A DNA stretch of 64,000 nucleotides from Verrucomicrobiia bacterium (GCA_026125285.1 JAHCLO010000005.1:1-64000); one strand, 5' to 3'. Shown: positions 34,852-44,281, counted from the first letter of the stretch. Made by a program: numbers and translations. Notes: generated by a model from the letters alone, not told the origin.

Positions 34852-36204
34852 TCATTCGTAGCGCAGCGCCTGGATCGGATCCAACTTCGCTGCTTTGACG
34901 GCTGGAAAAAGGCCGGCGATGATGCCGACCGCGGCGCTGAAGGCTACTGCCACCATCATGGCAATGGGTGTAATCACCGGTGAGTTGGCGGTCGGGGCAA
35001 TTTGTCCCAACACTTTCACGAAGCCGAACGAAACCCCGACGCCCATTAACGCGCCGACCAGCGCGATCACCACACTTTCGACCAGGACTTGGGTAAAGAC
35101 TGCCAGCCCGGTGGCGCCCACCGCCTTGCAGATGCCGATTTCGCGGATGCGTTCATTGATGCTGGCCAGCATGATGTTCATGATGCCAATGCCGCCGACC
35201 AGAAGGCTGATGGCCGCAATGATGCCGCCGCTCATGCGCGCGTTGCGAATCTGCTGGTTGATGGTGTCCAGTTGATTTTCCTGCGTGCGAAAGTTGAAAT
35301 CCTCGATGCCACGACGGGTGGACATCAGGACATTGCGGGCCTGCTGCAAACCGGTTTCCAGTTCTTCGAGACTGGCGACTTTCAAATCAATATCGCTCAA
35401 ACGCGGATCCGGCACGCCGTCCTGACCGGCGGCGGCGCGAAAGCGCAGCCACGCCGTGTTCAGCGGCATGTACACCGTAAGGTTCTTGCGCGTGAAGGCC
35501 CAGTTGCCGCGGCCCCAACCCCGCGCCCGGCTGGGGCCGGCCGCTTGAACCTGTGGTTGCTTCCTCGCCTGTTCGCGCTGCTTCTTCTCCTGCTCGCCTT
35601 CATAGTGTTCAAACATCCCTACGATGGTGAACGGCTGACTGTTGATAAAAATGAGCTCCCCCAACGGAACGATTTCGCGCCCGACGCGTTCCGGCGAACC
35701 GAACAATTCGTCCCGGATGGCGGTGCCGATGACACACACGGCGTTGGCGTTTTCCTCGTCGAGGCTGGTAAAGAAACGGCCATACTGAAGCGTGTGCAGA
35801 TTCATATCAAGGACGGCGGGCCAGACGCCGACACATTCAGAGGGCGAAACCATCTTGTCCCCGCGCGTGAGCGTCACATTGCGGACTTCCATTTCGGGCG
35901 AAATCAGGCGGATGAGCGGCGCGCTCTCACGGAGGGCAAACACATCGGTCATGGTGCGGCCCCTGGCCTGATCCGCCAGGTGCTCTTGTTCGGATGGCAC
36001 CTCCTGTTGTTCAAGCAACACTTTATCCGCTCCGCCCATGGCGACCATCGTCTCGCGCATCCCGTTCTCCATCCCCTTGATGATCGCCGCCATGCCCACC
36101 AGACTGGCGACGCCCAGGATGATACCCAGCATGGTGAGCAACGACCGGAACTTGTGCGCCCAGACTTCTTTCAACCCGACAAAAATGGTGGTGAAAAGGT
36201 TCAT
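34852..36204 (-). CDS. MacB-type ABC transporter permease (second copy)
   Basis: The 450-residue protein has the MacB layout. An N-terminal helix follows EVWAHKFRSLLTMLGIILGV. A large periplasmic MacB_PCD domain covers about residues 60-320. Three C-terminal helices of the FtsX domain contain AAISLLVGGIGIMNIMLASI, NERIREIGICKAVGATGLAV and PAVKAAKLDPIQALRYE. It should form the membrane part of a tripartite, mechanotransmitting efflux or lipoprotein-handling system with the upstream ATPase and adaptor. It is 89 bases behind a close paralogue, so the operon encodes two different permeases, possibly a heterodimer. The periplasmic loop has a basic, Gln-rich segment (EKKQREQARKQPQVQ). Confidence 0.92.
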   Translation of the reverse strand: MNLFTTIFVGLKEVWAHKFRSLLTMLGIILGVASLVGMAAIIKGMENGMRETMVAMGGADKVLLEQQEVPSEQEHLADQARGRTMTDVFALRESAPLIRLISPEMEVRNVTLTRGDKMVSPSECVGVWPAVLDMNLHTLQYGRFFTSLDEENANAVCVIGTAIRDELFGSPERVGREIVPLGELIFINSQPFTIVGMFEHYEGEQEKKQREQARKQPQVQAAGPSRARGWGRGNWAFTRKNLTVYMPLNTAWLRFRAAAGQDGVPDPRLSDIDLKVASLEELETGLQQARNVLMSTRRGIEDFNFRTQENQLDTINQQIRNARMSGGIIAAISLLVGGIGIMNIMLASINERIREIGICKAVGATGLAVFTQVLVESVVIALVGALMGVGVSFGFVKVLGQIAPTANSPVITPIAMMVAVAFSAAVGIIAGLFPAVKAAKLDPIQALRYE

Positions 36205-36293
36205 GGGATCACGGGGCGCAGAATGGCGAATGACAATGGTCGTGACCCGCTAGACGCATAGCGCAAATCTTCCCTCGAAAATCTTGATGCCAA

Positions 36294-37730
36294 CTACTCA
36301 TAGCGCAGCGCCTGAATGGGATTGAGTCGCGCGGCCTTGATGGCCGGAAAAATTCCGGCCAGGATTCCGATCATCACACTAAAGCCAAACGCCACCCCCA
36401 TCGCGGAGACCGTGACAATGGGCGCATTCTCCGTGGGTGAAAGTGAACTCAGCATTTGCACCAGCGCAAACGATGTCGCCAATCCGGCCAAACCGCCGAG
36501 GACCGCAATCACCACGGATTCCACGAGGATTTGGACGAAGATATCCGCCGTTGAGGCGCCCACGGATTTGCGAATGCCGATCTCCCGCACGCGTTCGGAG
36601 ATGCTGGCGAGCATGATGTTCATGATGCCAATGCCACCGACCAGCAGACTGATGCCGGCAATCAAACCGCCACTGAGCCGGGCGTTGCGGATGAAGTTGT
36701 TGATGTTCTCCGCCCATTCCTCCTGCGTGCGAAAAGTGAAATCTTCAATGCCCCGATGCGTGCTCATCAGCACATTGCGAATTTGCTGCAAGGCTTCCGG
36801 CAGCGTGTCCACGCTGGCGATTTTCAATTCCAACGTGGAGAGGCGTGGATCACCGGTGGCGCCGCCGGCGCCGCCCGTGGCCTGGAAACCGGGACCGAAT
36901 CCCGTCAGGGTCACTCCTGAACGAAACTTCATCCACATTGTGTTCAACGGAATGTAGATCGTGGAGTTCTTGAGCCAGAACACAAAGTTTCCCCCACGCC
37001 GGCCCCGACCGCGATCGCGCGTCACCACGTCCTGCTGGGTTTGATTACCTTCGCGCTGGGCAAGTTCGCGGGCCTTGCGCTCCTGCTCGCTTTCGTAATG
37101 CTGGAACATGCCGATGATGATGAACGGCACACCGTTGATGTAAATGGTTTCGCCAATGGGAATCACCTCGATGCCAGTGCGTTCAGGTGATCCCCACAAC
37201 TCGTCACGCGTTCGCGTCCCGATCACACAGACGTTGCGCGCCATTTCGTCGTCAATTTCATTGAACATCCGGCCATGCTCGATGACGTGCTCGCTCATCT
37301 CCAGTGCCACGGGCCAGACCCCGGCCAACCCCCAGGGCCGGAAACTCTTCCCGTTGCCCGAGACGGTGGCCGGCAACCGCATTTCGGGTGAGAGCCGAGT
37401 CACCAGCGGCGCGCTTTCCTGCAAGGCATAAACGTCGTTGAGCGTGATGCCCACAGCCTGATCTATGAGATGCCGCTGTTCCACAGGGACCTCGCGCGGT
37501 TCGATCCGCACCTTCTCAAGTCCGCCAATCGCTACGAGCGCCTCTTTCGCACCCTTTTCCATGCCCGCAACCAGGGCCGACATCGCTACCAAACTCGATA
37601 CACCCAGAATGATGCCCAGCATCGTGAGCAGGGAACGGAATTTGTGCGCCCAGATTTCGCGGAACCCGGCAGTGATGGTGGTGACCAGCTGGCCCGAAGA
37701 ATGGCGGATGACTTCAGACTGCTGGCTCAT
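36294..37730 (-). CDS. MacB-type ABC transporter permease (first copy)
   Basis: The 478-residue paralogue begins MSQQSEVIRHSSGQLVTTIT. It shares EIWAHKFRSLLTMLGIILGV, the periplasmic MacB_PCD domain and the FtsX signature GISLLVGGIGIMNIMLASIS, ending AARLNPIQALRYE. Its ATG overlaps the stop of the ATPase gene as ATGA, indicating translational coupling. The periplasmic domain carries a Gly-rich insert (TGFGPGFQATGGAGGATGDP) not present in the second permease. Substrate is unknown; MacAB relatives move macrolides, peptides or lipids. Confidence 0.93.
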   Translation of the reverse strand: MSQQSEVIRHSSGQLVTTITAGFREIWAHKFRSLLTMLGIILGVSSLVAMSALVAGMEKGAKEALVAIGGLEKVRIEPREVPVEQRHLIDQAVGITLNDVYALQESAPLVTRLSPEMRLPATVSGNGKSFRPWGLAGVWPVALEMSEHVIEHGRMFNEIDDEMARNVCVIGTRTRDELWGSPERTGIEVIPIGETIYINGVPFIIIGMFQHYESEQERKARELAQREGNQTQQDVVTRDRGRGRRGGNFVFWLKNSTIYIPLNTMWMKFRSGVTLTGFGPGFQATGGAGGATGDPRLSTLELKIASVDTLPEALQQIRNVLMSTHRGIEDFTFRTQEEWAENINNFIRNARLSGGLIAGISLLVGGIGIMNIMLASISERVREIGIRKSVGASTADIFVQILVESVVIAVLGGLAGLATSFALVQMLSSLSPTENAPIVTVSAMGVAFGFSVMIGILAGIFPAIKAARLNPIQALRYE

Positions 37731-38467
37731 GACGCAAGCTTGTCTTCGGGACTGCGAACCACATGCGGCCGGTCCAATCCGGCCAGCGTCAGGTCCACCT
37801 TCTCGGCAATCTTCCCGTCGCGGATTTCAATGCGACGCGGGGTGACGGCCGCGATTTCAGGATCATGCGTCACCAGGACGATCGTGCGCCCCTCGGTGCT
37901 GAGTTTGCGAAACAAGCTCAAGATGGCTTCGCCGGTGTGCGAGTCGAGGTTACCGGTGGGTTCGTCGGCAAAGACAATCTTGGGACCGTTGACCAGTGCG
38001 CGGGCAATGGCCGCGCGTTGTTGTTGGCCGCCGGAAAGCTGGCTGGGCCGGTGTTTGGCGCGATTCGCCATACCCACCGCTTCGAGCGAAGCCATGGCCC
38101 GCTCACGCCGCTCCCGGCCGGACACGCCGCTGTAAATCATCGGCAGTTCCACGTTTTGCACCACGCTGAGTTTCGGCAGCAGGTTGAAGAACTGAAACAC
38201 GAAACCGATCTTGCGGTTGCGCATCGTGGCGAGTTGTCGCGCCGAGGCATCGTGAATCATCACGCCGTCAAGTTTGATGGTGCCCCGGGTGGGCGAGTCC
38301 AGGCAGCCCAAAATGTGCATGAGCGTGGACTTGCCGCTGCCCGACGGGCCGATGATGGAAATGAACTCACCCTCGTCAATGTCCAGCGAGACGTCGTCCA
38401 GGGCGCGGATTTCCTCTTCCCCGAGCCGGTAAATTTTGCTGACGTTGCGAAGTTCGACCAATGACAT
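37727..38467 (-). CDS. ABC transporter ATP-binding protein, MacB/LolD type
   Basis: The 246-residue ATPase has Walker A GPSGSGKST at residues 40-48, a Q-loop in FVFQFFNLLPKLSV, signature LSGGQQQRAAIARALV, Walker B IVFADEPTGNLD and the H-loop in IVLVTHDPEIA. The IRALDDVSLDIDEGEFISII opening is typical of the MacB/LolD subfamily. It powers the two permeases encoded downstream and is 34 bases behind the adaptor gene. The C-terminal extension (ERPHVVRSPEDK-like, ending DKLAS) is short and variable. Confidence 0.95.
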   Translation of the reverse strand: MSLVELRNVSKIYRLGEEEIRALDDVSLDIDEGEFISIIGPSGSGKSTLMHILGCLDSPTRGTIKLDGVMIHDASARQLATMRNRKIGFVFQFFNLLPKLSVVQNVELPMIYSGVSGRERRERAMASLEAVGMANRAKHRPSQLSGGQQQRAAIARALVNGPKIVFADEPTGNLDSHTGEAILSLFRKLSTEGRTIVLVTHDPEIAAVTPRRIEIRDGKIAEKVDLTLAGLDRPHVVRSPEDKLAS

Positions 38468-38501
38468 GGCGGCTTTGGTTCAAGTTCGACTGGTGGGCTG
38501 G

Positions 38502-39716
38502 CTAGCTGCCGCCTTTGGGGCGGCTTTCCCCCGCCTTGGCGGCGGGAGCACTCTTGCCTGGAGCGCCAGCCTTGGTGCCGCCAGCGGTCTGCGTCGTTTC
38601 TCCGGCCAGTTCGCGCGCCTTCTTCTCCCGCTCCTCCTTGGGCATTTCCAGCGAGACGACTTCCCCGGCGGAAAGTCCCTCCTGAATTTCGGCAAAAAAG
38701 AAATCGGAGACCCCCACCTTTACCATGCGTTGTTCAAATGTGTTTCCCCGTTTCACATAGACAAACCGCTCATATTGACCGGTTTCAGGATTCCTTTCGG
38801 TGAAAACCGCCGCCAGTGGCACTGCGGTGACGTTGTCCGCTGAAGCCACGGGAATCTTGATATTCGCCGTCATCCCCGGACGCACGCGGGCATCCACGTT
38901 CTTGAGCACGATCCGGGCGGCAAAACCTTTGATGTTGTTCCGGATCGTGGCTTGCGGGGCAATACGCTCGACAACGCCGGTGACACTCAATCCCGCCACC
39001 GCTTCCACGGCCACCTCCACGGTCTGGTTCACTTTGAGCCGGGGCACATCCGCCTGATTCACGTGGGCGTTGATGACCATGTCGTTAAGATCAGCAATGG
39101 TCAGGACTTCCGTGCCACTGTTGAACCCGCCGGAGCCCGAAACCGCCTGCCCCATGGAAACGGGACGCGTCAGCACGGTGCAATCGAACGGAGCGCGCAC
39201 TTCGGTCTTGGTCAGGCGTTCTTCAAGAATGGCCAGTTCCTTCTGGGCCCGGTCCAGGGCATTCTTGGCCAGTTGATACGCGGTTTTCGTGTCGTCGAAC
39301 AACTCCTGCGAGATGAGCCGTTCGGCCAACAACTGTTCCGACCGTTTGAAGTCCCGCTCCGCCTTCTCCAAACTCAACCGGGCGCGTTCAATGTCCGTAA
39401 GATTCGACGCGCGCTGTTGCTGCAATTCCTTGTCATCCAGTTTGAAGAGGAGTTCGCCCTTTTTCACCGGGTCGCCGATGTCCACCGGCAAGAGTTCGAT
39501 CTTGCCGTTGATCTCGGGCCGCACCGACACCTGTTCGGCCGGTCCAATTTCGCCAGCAGCATTAACCGCAAAGCTGATGTTGGTCTGGATCACTTGCGCC
39601 GTGGTGGCGCGTGTCGGCATCCCTGAATTCGATCCAGATTTCGCCGCGTTACCCCAGAGATAATATGCCCCGGCCCCGAGCCCCACGATGACTACGACAG
39701 TAATAAGATGTTTCAT
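38502..39716 (-). CDS. Periplasmic adaptor (HlyD/MacA type) of the ABC system
   Basis: The 404-residue protein has an N-terminal membrane anchor (MKHLITVVVIVGLGAGAYYL). A lipoyl/beta-barrel part contains AAGEIGPAEQVSVRPEINGK, and a long alpha-hairpin covers about residues 85-165 (ERARLSLEKAERDFKRSEQL; TAYQLAKNALDRAQKELAIL). Beta-barrel segments follow, including APFDCTVLTRPVSMGQAVSG and VRPGMTANIKIPVASADNVT. The C-terminal tail is rich in Ala, Gly and Lys. It links the inner-membrane MacB-type permeases to an outer-membrane channel, which is not encoded here. ATG 39716 is preferred over 39731. It is the first gene of the operon; its promoter lies in the 182-base gap toward the divergent EamA gene. 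Confidence 0.92.
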   Translation of the reverse strand: MKHLITVVVIVGLGAGAYYLWGNAAKSGSNSGMPTRATTAQVIQTNISFAVNAAGEIGPAEQVSVRPEINGKIELLPVDIGDPVKKGELLFKLDDKELQQQRASNLTDIERARLSLEKAERDFKRSEQLLAERLISQELFDDTKTAYQLAKNALDRAQKELAILEERLTKTEVRAPFDCTVLTRPVSMGQAVSGSGGFNSGTEVLTIADLNDMVINAHVNQADVPRLKVNQTVEVAVEAVAGLSVTGVVERIAPQATIRNNIKGFAARIVLKNVDARVRPGMTANIKIPVASADNVTAVPLAAVFTERNPETGQYERFVYVKRGNTFEQRMVKVGVSDFFFAEIQEGLSAGEVVSLEMPKEEREKKARELAGETTQTAGGTKAGAPGKSAPAAKAGESRPKGGS

Positions 39717-39898
39717 TCCATTTCGGACCAACGAAGCTACTGGTTTACAGCCGTCTCTGTAAACGCGAATCGCCCCACAACGACGGTGCCACTGATCGGC
39801 CCGCTTCGGCCAACGTTAGCATTCCCGACCGTTCGCGGCAAAACGCCGCTTGCCACGCGGCGGCGAATTCGCTTGTTTGAGCCCAACTTGGATGCCGA

Positions 39899-40798
39899 AT
39901 GAGGCCCGCGTATTTAATTATTCTGCTGGGGTTGAACTTTTTCTGGGCCGCCACCCTGTCGGCCTACAAGGTTCTGGAGCAGTTTCTCGATCCCGGTGGC
40001 ATCGTCACTTTGCGCTTCGGACTGGCGGCCATCATCCTGGTTCTGCTCTGGCCCTGGCTGCCGGGCGAAGCCCCGCGCGGACGGGACCTGCTCAAAACCG
40101 CCCTGTTGGGGTTGATTGTTTTTGTCGCGGGGCATCGTTTGCAGGTGTTGGGCAATCAACTCAATACCGCGTCCAATTCTTCAATTCTGATGGCCATTGA
40201 ACCGTTGATCACCTCGGTCGGTGCGGCGATCTTCCTGCGGGAACACATTGGACCGCGGCGCATGATGGGATTCGCTGTGGGTTTACTTGGAGTGGTCTTA
40301 CTCAATGGCCCGTGGCGGCCAGAATTCAAATGGTTGAGCCTGGGCGCGAGTCTGATCTTCATCTGTTCCTTCCTGTCGGAAACTGCCTACTCCATCATCG
40401 GGAAGAAGATCATTCTACGCGCCAGCCCCTTGAAAGTGCTCGCGCTGTCCCTGGCGGCTGGCACCGCCGTCAACCTGCTGCTTGATGGTCCGCGCACACT
40501 CGCGGCGGCCAGTCGAATGTCGGGTCAGGCGTGGTGGTTGCTGCTGGGGTTGGCCCTGATCTGCACCGCCTTTGGCTACGGCTTCTGGTTTCTGGTCATC
40601 CGCGAGGGTGAAGTGAACGTCGCGGCTCTGACCATCTTCGCACAACCGGTGTTTGGAGTTTTGCTGGCGAAGTTATGGCTTGGGGAAACGCTCCACTGGG
40701 GGCAACTCTGGGGCTGCCTGGCCATTGTGGCCGGTTTGGTGATTGGCCTGTCACGCCAAATCAAGCCCCGCCACTCCGTCAAATCCGCCAGCCCTTGA
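39899..40798 (+). CDS. EamA-family (DMT) transporter
   Basis: The 299-residue protein has ten predicted membrane helices in two EamA repeats. The first is about residues 8-135, with FFWAATLSAYKVLEQFLDPG and SNSSILMAIEPLITSVGAAI. The second is about 150-285, with AALTIFAQPVFGVLLAKLWL and EVNVAALTIFAQP. The drug/metabolite transporter superfamily exports small metabolites. No substrate can be inferred from the neighbours, which are a divergent ABC operon and a convergent acetate-type symporter. The start at 39899 lies directly after the promoter region with no clear ribosome binding site. Confidence 0.9.
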   Translation: MRPAYLIILLGLNFFWAATLSAYKVLEQFLDPGGIVTLRFGLAAIILVLLWPWLPGEAPRGRDLLKTALLGLIVFVAGHRLQVLGNQLNTASNSSILMAIEPLITSVGAAIFLREHIGPRRMMGFAVGLLGVVLLNGPWRPEFKWLSLGASLIFICSFLSETAYSIIGKKIILRASPLKVLALSLAAGTAVNLLLDGPRTLAAASRMSGQAWWLLLGLALICTAFGYGFWFLVIREGEVNVAALTIFAQPVFGVLLAKLWLGETLHWGQLWGCLAIVAGLVIGLSRQIKPRHSVKSASP

Positions 40799-40834
40799 CT
40801 CTGGTTGCTAATCAGGGCCGGTTCCGGTTCACGC

Positions 40835-42610
40835 TCAATGTCCGGGTTGATGCTCCTGAATGTATTCCTGCTTCAGACCGAGCTTTTCCGGCGCGTGGAG
40901 CACCAGCATCTTCATGCGGATGTCCGGGGGCACTTCCTTCTTCGTGGCTTTCGAGACGATGATCATCAGGGTGATGGCCAGCGGCACGGCCCAGATGGCG
41001 GGTTGTTCGCACAAGATACGCAACAGTGGATTCTGCGCCCAAAAATCGTTTAGCGGCCTGAACACCTCAAAGAATGGCGCGGTCTTGTCCGTGGCGAGCG
41101 CGAGGTCGCTGAAACTGGTCAGTGAGATGGCCAGGACCGCCAGCAGGCCGCCGGTCAACATCCCGGTCGCCGCGCCTTTCATCGTGAGATTCCGCCACCA
41201 CGCGCACATGAACAGCAGCGGAAAATAACTCGCCGCCGCGATGGCAAACGCCTGGCCGACCATGAAATTGATCTGCAACGGCTCGACCAGCGTGCCCAGC
41301 AATATCGCCACTGCGCCCACGCCCACCGCCGCAATCTTGAACGCCCGCATCCGCTGTGCGCCGGTCGCCTTGGGATTCAGCATCCGGCCATAGACGTCGT
41401 GCGCCATCGCGCCGGTCATGGAGACGAGCAAACCGCTGAACGTGCTCATGAAGGCCGCGAACGCGCCGGCACAGGTGATACCCGAGAGGATCGAGCCAAG
41501 CGGCGCGTATTTCTCGTTCAACAGGCGCGGGAGTTCGAGGACGATCTTGTCCGTGCCTTTCGCGCCGATGCCGGAGTAAAGCTCGGGGAACAGGTTGCGG
41601 CCCATCACGCCGAACACGGGCGGGAAGACGTAGAAGATGCCGATGAGAATCATCACCCACATGGTGGTGCGCTTGGCGGCGACGCCGTCGGGGTTGGTGT
41701 AGAAGCGCACGAGGATGTGCGGCAACCCCGCCGTGCCGCAGACCAGCGCGATGATGAGCGAGTAGGTGTAGAGCAGCGAATAGGGTTTGGCATCGTCACC
41801 GGTAATGCCTGCGGCCTTGGCGGCTTTAGTTGTGAGCGGGCCGAAGGGGGAAAGCCAGGCGGAATCGGTGGGGGCTTTTTCGGGGAGTTGCTTTCTTCCC
41901 AACTCAACCGCAGCCTCAAAGCTGGCATTCTTTTCAGCAGTTGGGACAAAGTATTGAGCGGCGGCACGATCGTTGGCTTGGAGGTGCTGTCCATAATGCC
42001 CAAACACCGCCATGAGCACGAAGATGGGCACGGAGATGGCGAACATCTTGGCCCAGTATTGAAACGCCTGCACCAGCGTGATGCCCTTCATGCCGCCGAG
42101 CGCGACGTTGAGCGTGATGACCGCGCCCACCAGCACCACGCCCGCCCAATACGGCAACCCCGGGAAAATGTAGGCCAGCGTCGTCCCCGCGCCTTTCATC
42201 TGCGGCATCGTGTAGAAGAACCCGATAAACAGCACGAACACGACAGCGATCTTGCGGAACAGCGGCGAGTCGAAGCGCCCTTCCGCCAGGTCCGGCACGG
42301 TGTAGGCCCCGAAGCGTCGCAACGGCCCGGCGATGAACAACAGCAGGAACAAATAACCGCACGCGTAACAGACCGGATACCACAGCGCATCATAACCCAC
42401 GGCCATTACCATGCCCGCCACGCCCATAAAACTGGCGGCGCTGAGGTATTCGCCCGAGATGGCGCTGGCGTTCCAACCGACACTCACGCTGCGCCCGGCG
42501 ACGTAGAAATCACTGGCCGTTTTCGAGCGCCGTGCCGACCAAAAGCCCATCCAGATCGTCACGAGGACGGTAGCGGCGCTGAAGGTGAGGATGTAGGGGT
42601 CAATCTGCAT
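40835..42610 (-). CDS. Sodium:solute symporter, ActP-like (cation/acetate type)
   Basis: The 591-residue member of the SSS family begins MQIDPYILTFSAATVLVTIW. Family motifs include SDFYVAGRSVSVGWNASAIS followed by GEYLSAASFMGVAGMVMAVG, then GLPHILVRFYTNPDGVAAKR and FAAFMSTFSGLLVSMTGAMA. These resemble ActP acetate permease and related monocarboxylate carriers. About 13-14 helices are expected. A loop near residues 240-280 is charged and longer than in many relatives. The DUF485-like gene is four bases upstream, the usual partner of ActP-type symporters. The ATG at 42610 is chosen because upstream codons are translated repeat DNA. Confidence 0.92.
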   Translation of the reverse strand: MQIDPYILTFSAATVLVTIWMGFWSARRSKTASDFYVAGRSVSVGWNASAISGEYLSAASFMGVAGMVMAVGYDALWYPVCYACGYLFLLLFIAGPLRRFGAYTVPDLAEGRFDSPLFRKIAVVFVLFIGFFYTMPQMKGAGTTLAYIFPGLPYWAGVVLVGAVITLNVALGGMKGITLVQAFQYWAKMFAISVPIFVLMAVFGHYGQHLQANDRAAAQYFVPTAEKNASFEAAVELGRKQLPEKAPTDSAWLSPFGPLTTKAAKAAGITGDDAKPYSLLYTYSLIIALVCGTAGLPHILVRFYTNPDGVAAKRTTMWVMILIGIFYVFPPVFGVMGRNLFPELYSGIGAKGTDKIVLELPRLLNEKYAPLGSILSGITCAGAFAAFMSTFSGLLVSMTGAMAHDVYGRMLNPKATGAQRMRAFKIAAVGVGAVAILLGTLVEPLQINFMVGQAFAIAAASYFPLLFMCAWWRNLTMKGAATGMLTGGLLAVLAISLTSFSDLALATDKTAPFFEVFRPLNDFWAQNPLLRILCEQPAIWAVPLAITLMIIVSKATKKEVPPDIRMKMLVLHAPEKLGLKQEYIQEHQPGH

Positions 42611-42614
42611 AGGA

Positions 42615-43049
42615 TTAAAACCCAAACACCAAATTCCAACCACCAGAGAAACTCCAAGCTCCCAATCCCAGGAACACAACCAAGCCACCACCCATTGGAG
42701 TTTGAGGCTTGGTGTTTATTTGATGTTTGGTGTTTGGTGTTCGGAGATTTTCCCCGGTCACCTCCCGCACTTCCTCCTCCTCCAACGCAATGGAGCGCCG
42801 GATAAAGTAAAACGAAATTACCCACACCGCGGGAAAGAATCCGATCCCCAACAGAAACCACGTCAAGGTAAACCCAAACACGCGCGTGGCCATGAGTTCG
42901 GGCAGAAAATAGTTGGCCAGGGGCAAGCCGAGCAACACGCCGAGAAACGCCGCCGCGCAAAGAATCGAAAGGCGCAATTGTTTGCGCATCAAGGAGCGCA
43001 GAAACTCCTCACTGTGTATATCCGGCTTTTCGGGCGATGGTTGTTGCAT
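42615..43049 (-). CDS. DUF485-like small membrane protein, tail replaced by repeat sequence
   Basis: The 144-residue product begins MQQPSPEKPDIHSEEFLRSL. It has RKQLRLSILCAAAFLGVLLG and a second helix FTLTWFLLGIGFFPAVWVIS, as in the YjcH/DUF485 partners of acetate permeases. The family part ends near EEEEVREVTGE at about residue 100. The last 43 codons (RTPNTKHQINTKPQTP and onward) are translated from a CCAAACACCAAA-type repeat and have no family similarity. The insertion probably displaced the original stop codon. It is four bases upstream of the symporter gene and co-transcribed with it. Confidence 0.8.
   Translation of the reverse strand: MQQPSPEKPDIHSEEFLRSLMRKQLRLSILCAAAFLGVLLGLPLANYFLPELMATRVFGFTLTWFLLGIGFFPAVWVISFYFIRRSIALEEEEVREVTGENLRTPNTKHQINTKPQTPMGGGLVVFLGLGAWSFSGGWNLVFGF
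42616..42750. repeat. CCAAACACC repeat between DUF485-like and symporter genes
   Basis: CCCAAACACCAAATTCCAAC at 42621 and GATGTTTGGTGTTTGGTGTT near 42731 are roughly inverted with respect to each other. A similar arrangement is at 43116-43231. The element supplies the 3' end of the DUF485-like frame and the region just ahead of the symporter start. Confidence 0.65.
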
Positions 43050-43115
43050 GGGACGAGTTCGTTTTAGCGAAGCCGGCGCGGGAAAGCAATCGCCGACACA
43101 GGAAAAGCGGACAAA

Positions 43116-43231
43116 ATGCCAAACACCAAACACCAATTATCAACCGGGCGATGCGACTTGAAGATTGGGGACTGGTGTCTGTTGGTGCTTTGGAGTTTGG
43201 GGTCTGATGTTTGGCGTTCGATGTTTATCCC
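43116..43231. repeat. Second CCAAACACC repeat, upstream of the DUF485-like gene
   Basis: GCCAAACACCAAACACCAAT at the left and GTTTGGGGTCTGATGTTTGG at the right repeat the words of the 42616-42750 element in the same inverted layout. It fills most of the gap between the HAD gene and the DUF485-like gene. Confidence 0.65.
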
Positions 43232-43875
43232 ACCAAAAGCCGTTCAATCTCCGCGTAGCTGGCCACGACGCGGGTGGCCGATTGCAGTTCACTTGCCGGA
43301 TGCGTGTTGGTGATGGCAATGACCCGCATTCCGGCGGCCAGCCCGGCCGCGACGCCCGGCTTGGAATCTTCAATCACCCAGCAGTCGGCCGGGGACACTC
43401 CCAGCAATTCGGCGGTCCGCAAGAAAATATCCGGTTGCGGTTTGCCGCGCTGAATATCCGAAGCAGTGACGGTAGCGGAGAAGAAGCGCCGTAAATCCTG
43501 AAGCGAGAGAACGGCTTCCACCACCGGTCGTTCGGAGCCGGAGGCCAGTCCCAGTTGGCAGACGGCCGCGAGTCGTTCCACCAATTCCGGTAAGCCAGCG
43601 AAGATGGGTTCCTCGCGTCGGAGGATTTCCAGCACGCGTTCGCGCTTCATCCGCAACAACTCTTCGAGTGGTTGCGGCGGTTTGTGTTTTGCGACGAAAT
43701 CCAGCCACAACTCATGATCCGACCGGCCCACATAGTGCTCCCACTTCACGCCGTGGGTCGCGCCATAGCCGAGTTCGCGAACCACCTCGAGGAACGCCTG
43801 TTCGTGGCGGCCTTCGCTATCAACGATCACGCCGTCCATGTCGAAGATGACCGCTTTGAAATCCAGGTCAGACAC
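43225..43875 (-). CDS. HAD-superfamily phosphatase, beta-phosphoglucomutase-like
   Basis: The 216-residue protein has the HAD nucleophile motif I FDMDGVIVDSE near residue 11. Motif II is LGLASGSERPVVEAVL, the lysine of motif III lies in RGKPQPDIFL, and motif IV is CWVIEDSKPGVAAGLAAGM. A helical cap lies between residues 20 and 90. The DxD form fits phosphatases and phosphomutases of subfamily IA (PgmB, YcjU-type). It probably dephosphorylates or isomerises a phosphosugar in the cytoplasm. It overlaps the upstream EVE gene by eight bases, so the two are translationally linked. Confidence 0.9.
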   Translation of the reverse strand: MSDLDFKAVIFDMDGVIVDSEGRHEQAFLEVVRELGYGATHGVKWEHYVGRSDHELWLDFVAKHKPPQPLEELLRMKRERVLEILRREEPIFAGLPELVERLAAVCQLGLASGSERPVVEAVLSLQDLRRFFSATVTASDIQRGKPQPDIFLRTAELLGVSPADCWVIEDSKPGVAAGLAAGMRVIAITNTHPASELQSATRVVASYAEIERLLVG

Positions 43876-44281
43876 GGGTCGCGGCGAGTTCGAGTACCCG
43901 CATGAATTGTTTTTCTGTCATCGGCGTCACTGACAACCGGGATTGTCTCAACAGCGGCAACTCGCGCAAAGTATTGTCGCGTTTGAGGGTGTCCAAGCCC
44001 ACCGGTTGGACGAGGGATTTCACTAGTGTCAGATCCACACACGACCAATCTCCATCCGTCGCCGTTGGGTCGGGATAGGCCTCCTTGGACACCCGGGCGA
44101 GGCCGACGATCTGCTTGTTGGTAACGCTGTGATAAAAGCAAACCAGATCACCCTTCTTCATGGCGCGAAGGTTATTGCGCGCCTGAAAATTCCGGACTCC
44201 CGTCCAAGCGGTTTTGCGATCAGCCAGGAACTGCGTCCAGGAGTAGGCTTCAGGTTCTGATTTAACCAACCAGTAATTCAT
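43868..44281 (-). CDS. EVE-domain protein
   Basis: The 137-residue protein is a single EVE domain. It begins MNYWLVKSEPEAYSWTQFLA and has TGVRNFQARNNLRAMKKGDL, FYHSVTNKQIVGLARVSKEA, and the DLTLVKSLVQPVGLDTLKRD stretch that closes the pocket. EVE domains belong to the PUA-like/YTH fold and bind modified bases in DNA or RNA. Its role is probably cytoplasmic nucleic-acid surveillance. It is the first gene of a two-gene unit with the HAD phosphatase, overlapping it by eight bases. Confidence 0.92.
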   Translation of the reverse strand: MNYWLVKSEPEAYSWTQFLADRKTAWTGVRNFQARNNLRAMKKGDLVCFYHSVTNKQIVGLARVSKEAYPDPTATDGDWSCVDLTLVKSLVQPVGLDTLKRDNTLRELPLLRQSRLSVTPMTEKQFMRVLELAATRV

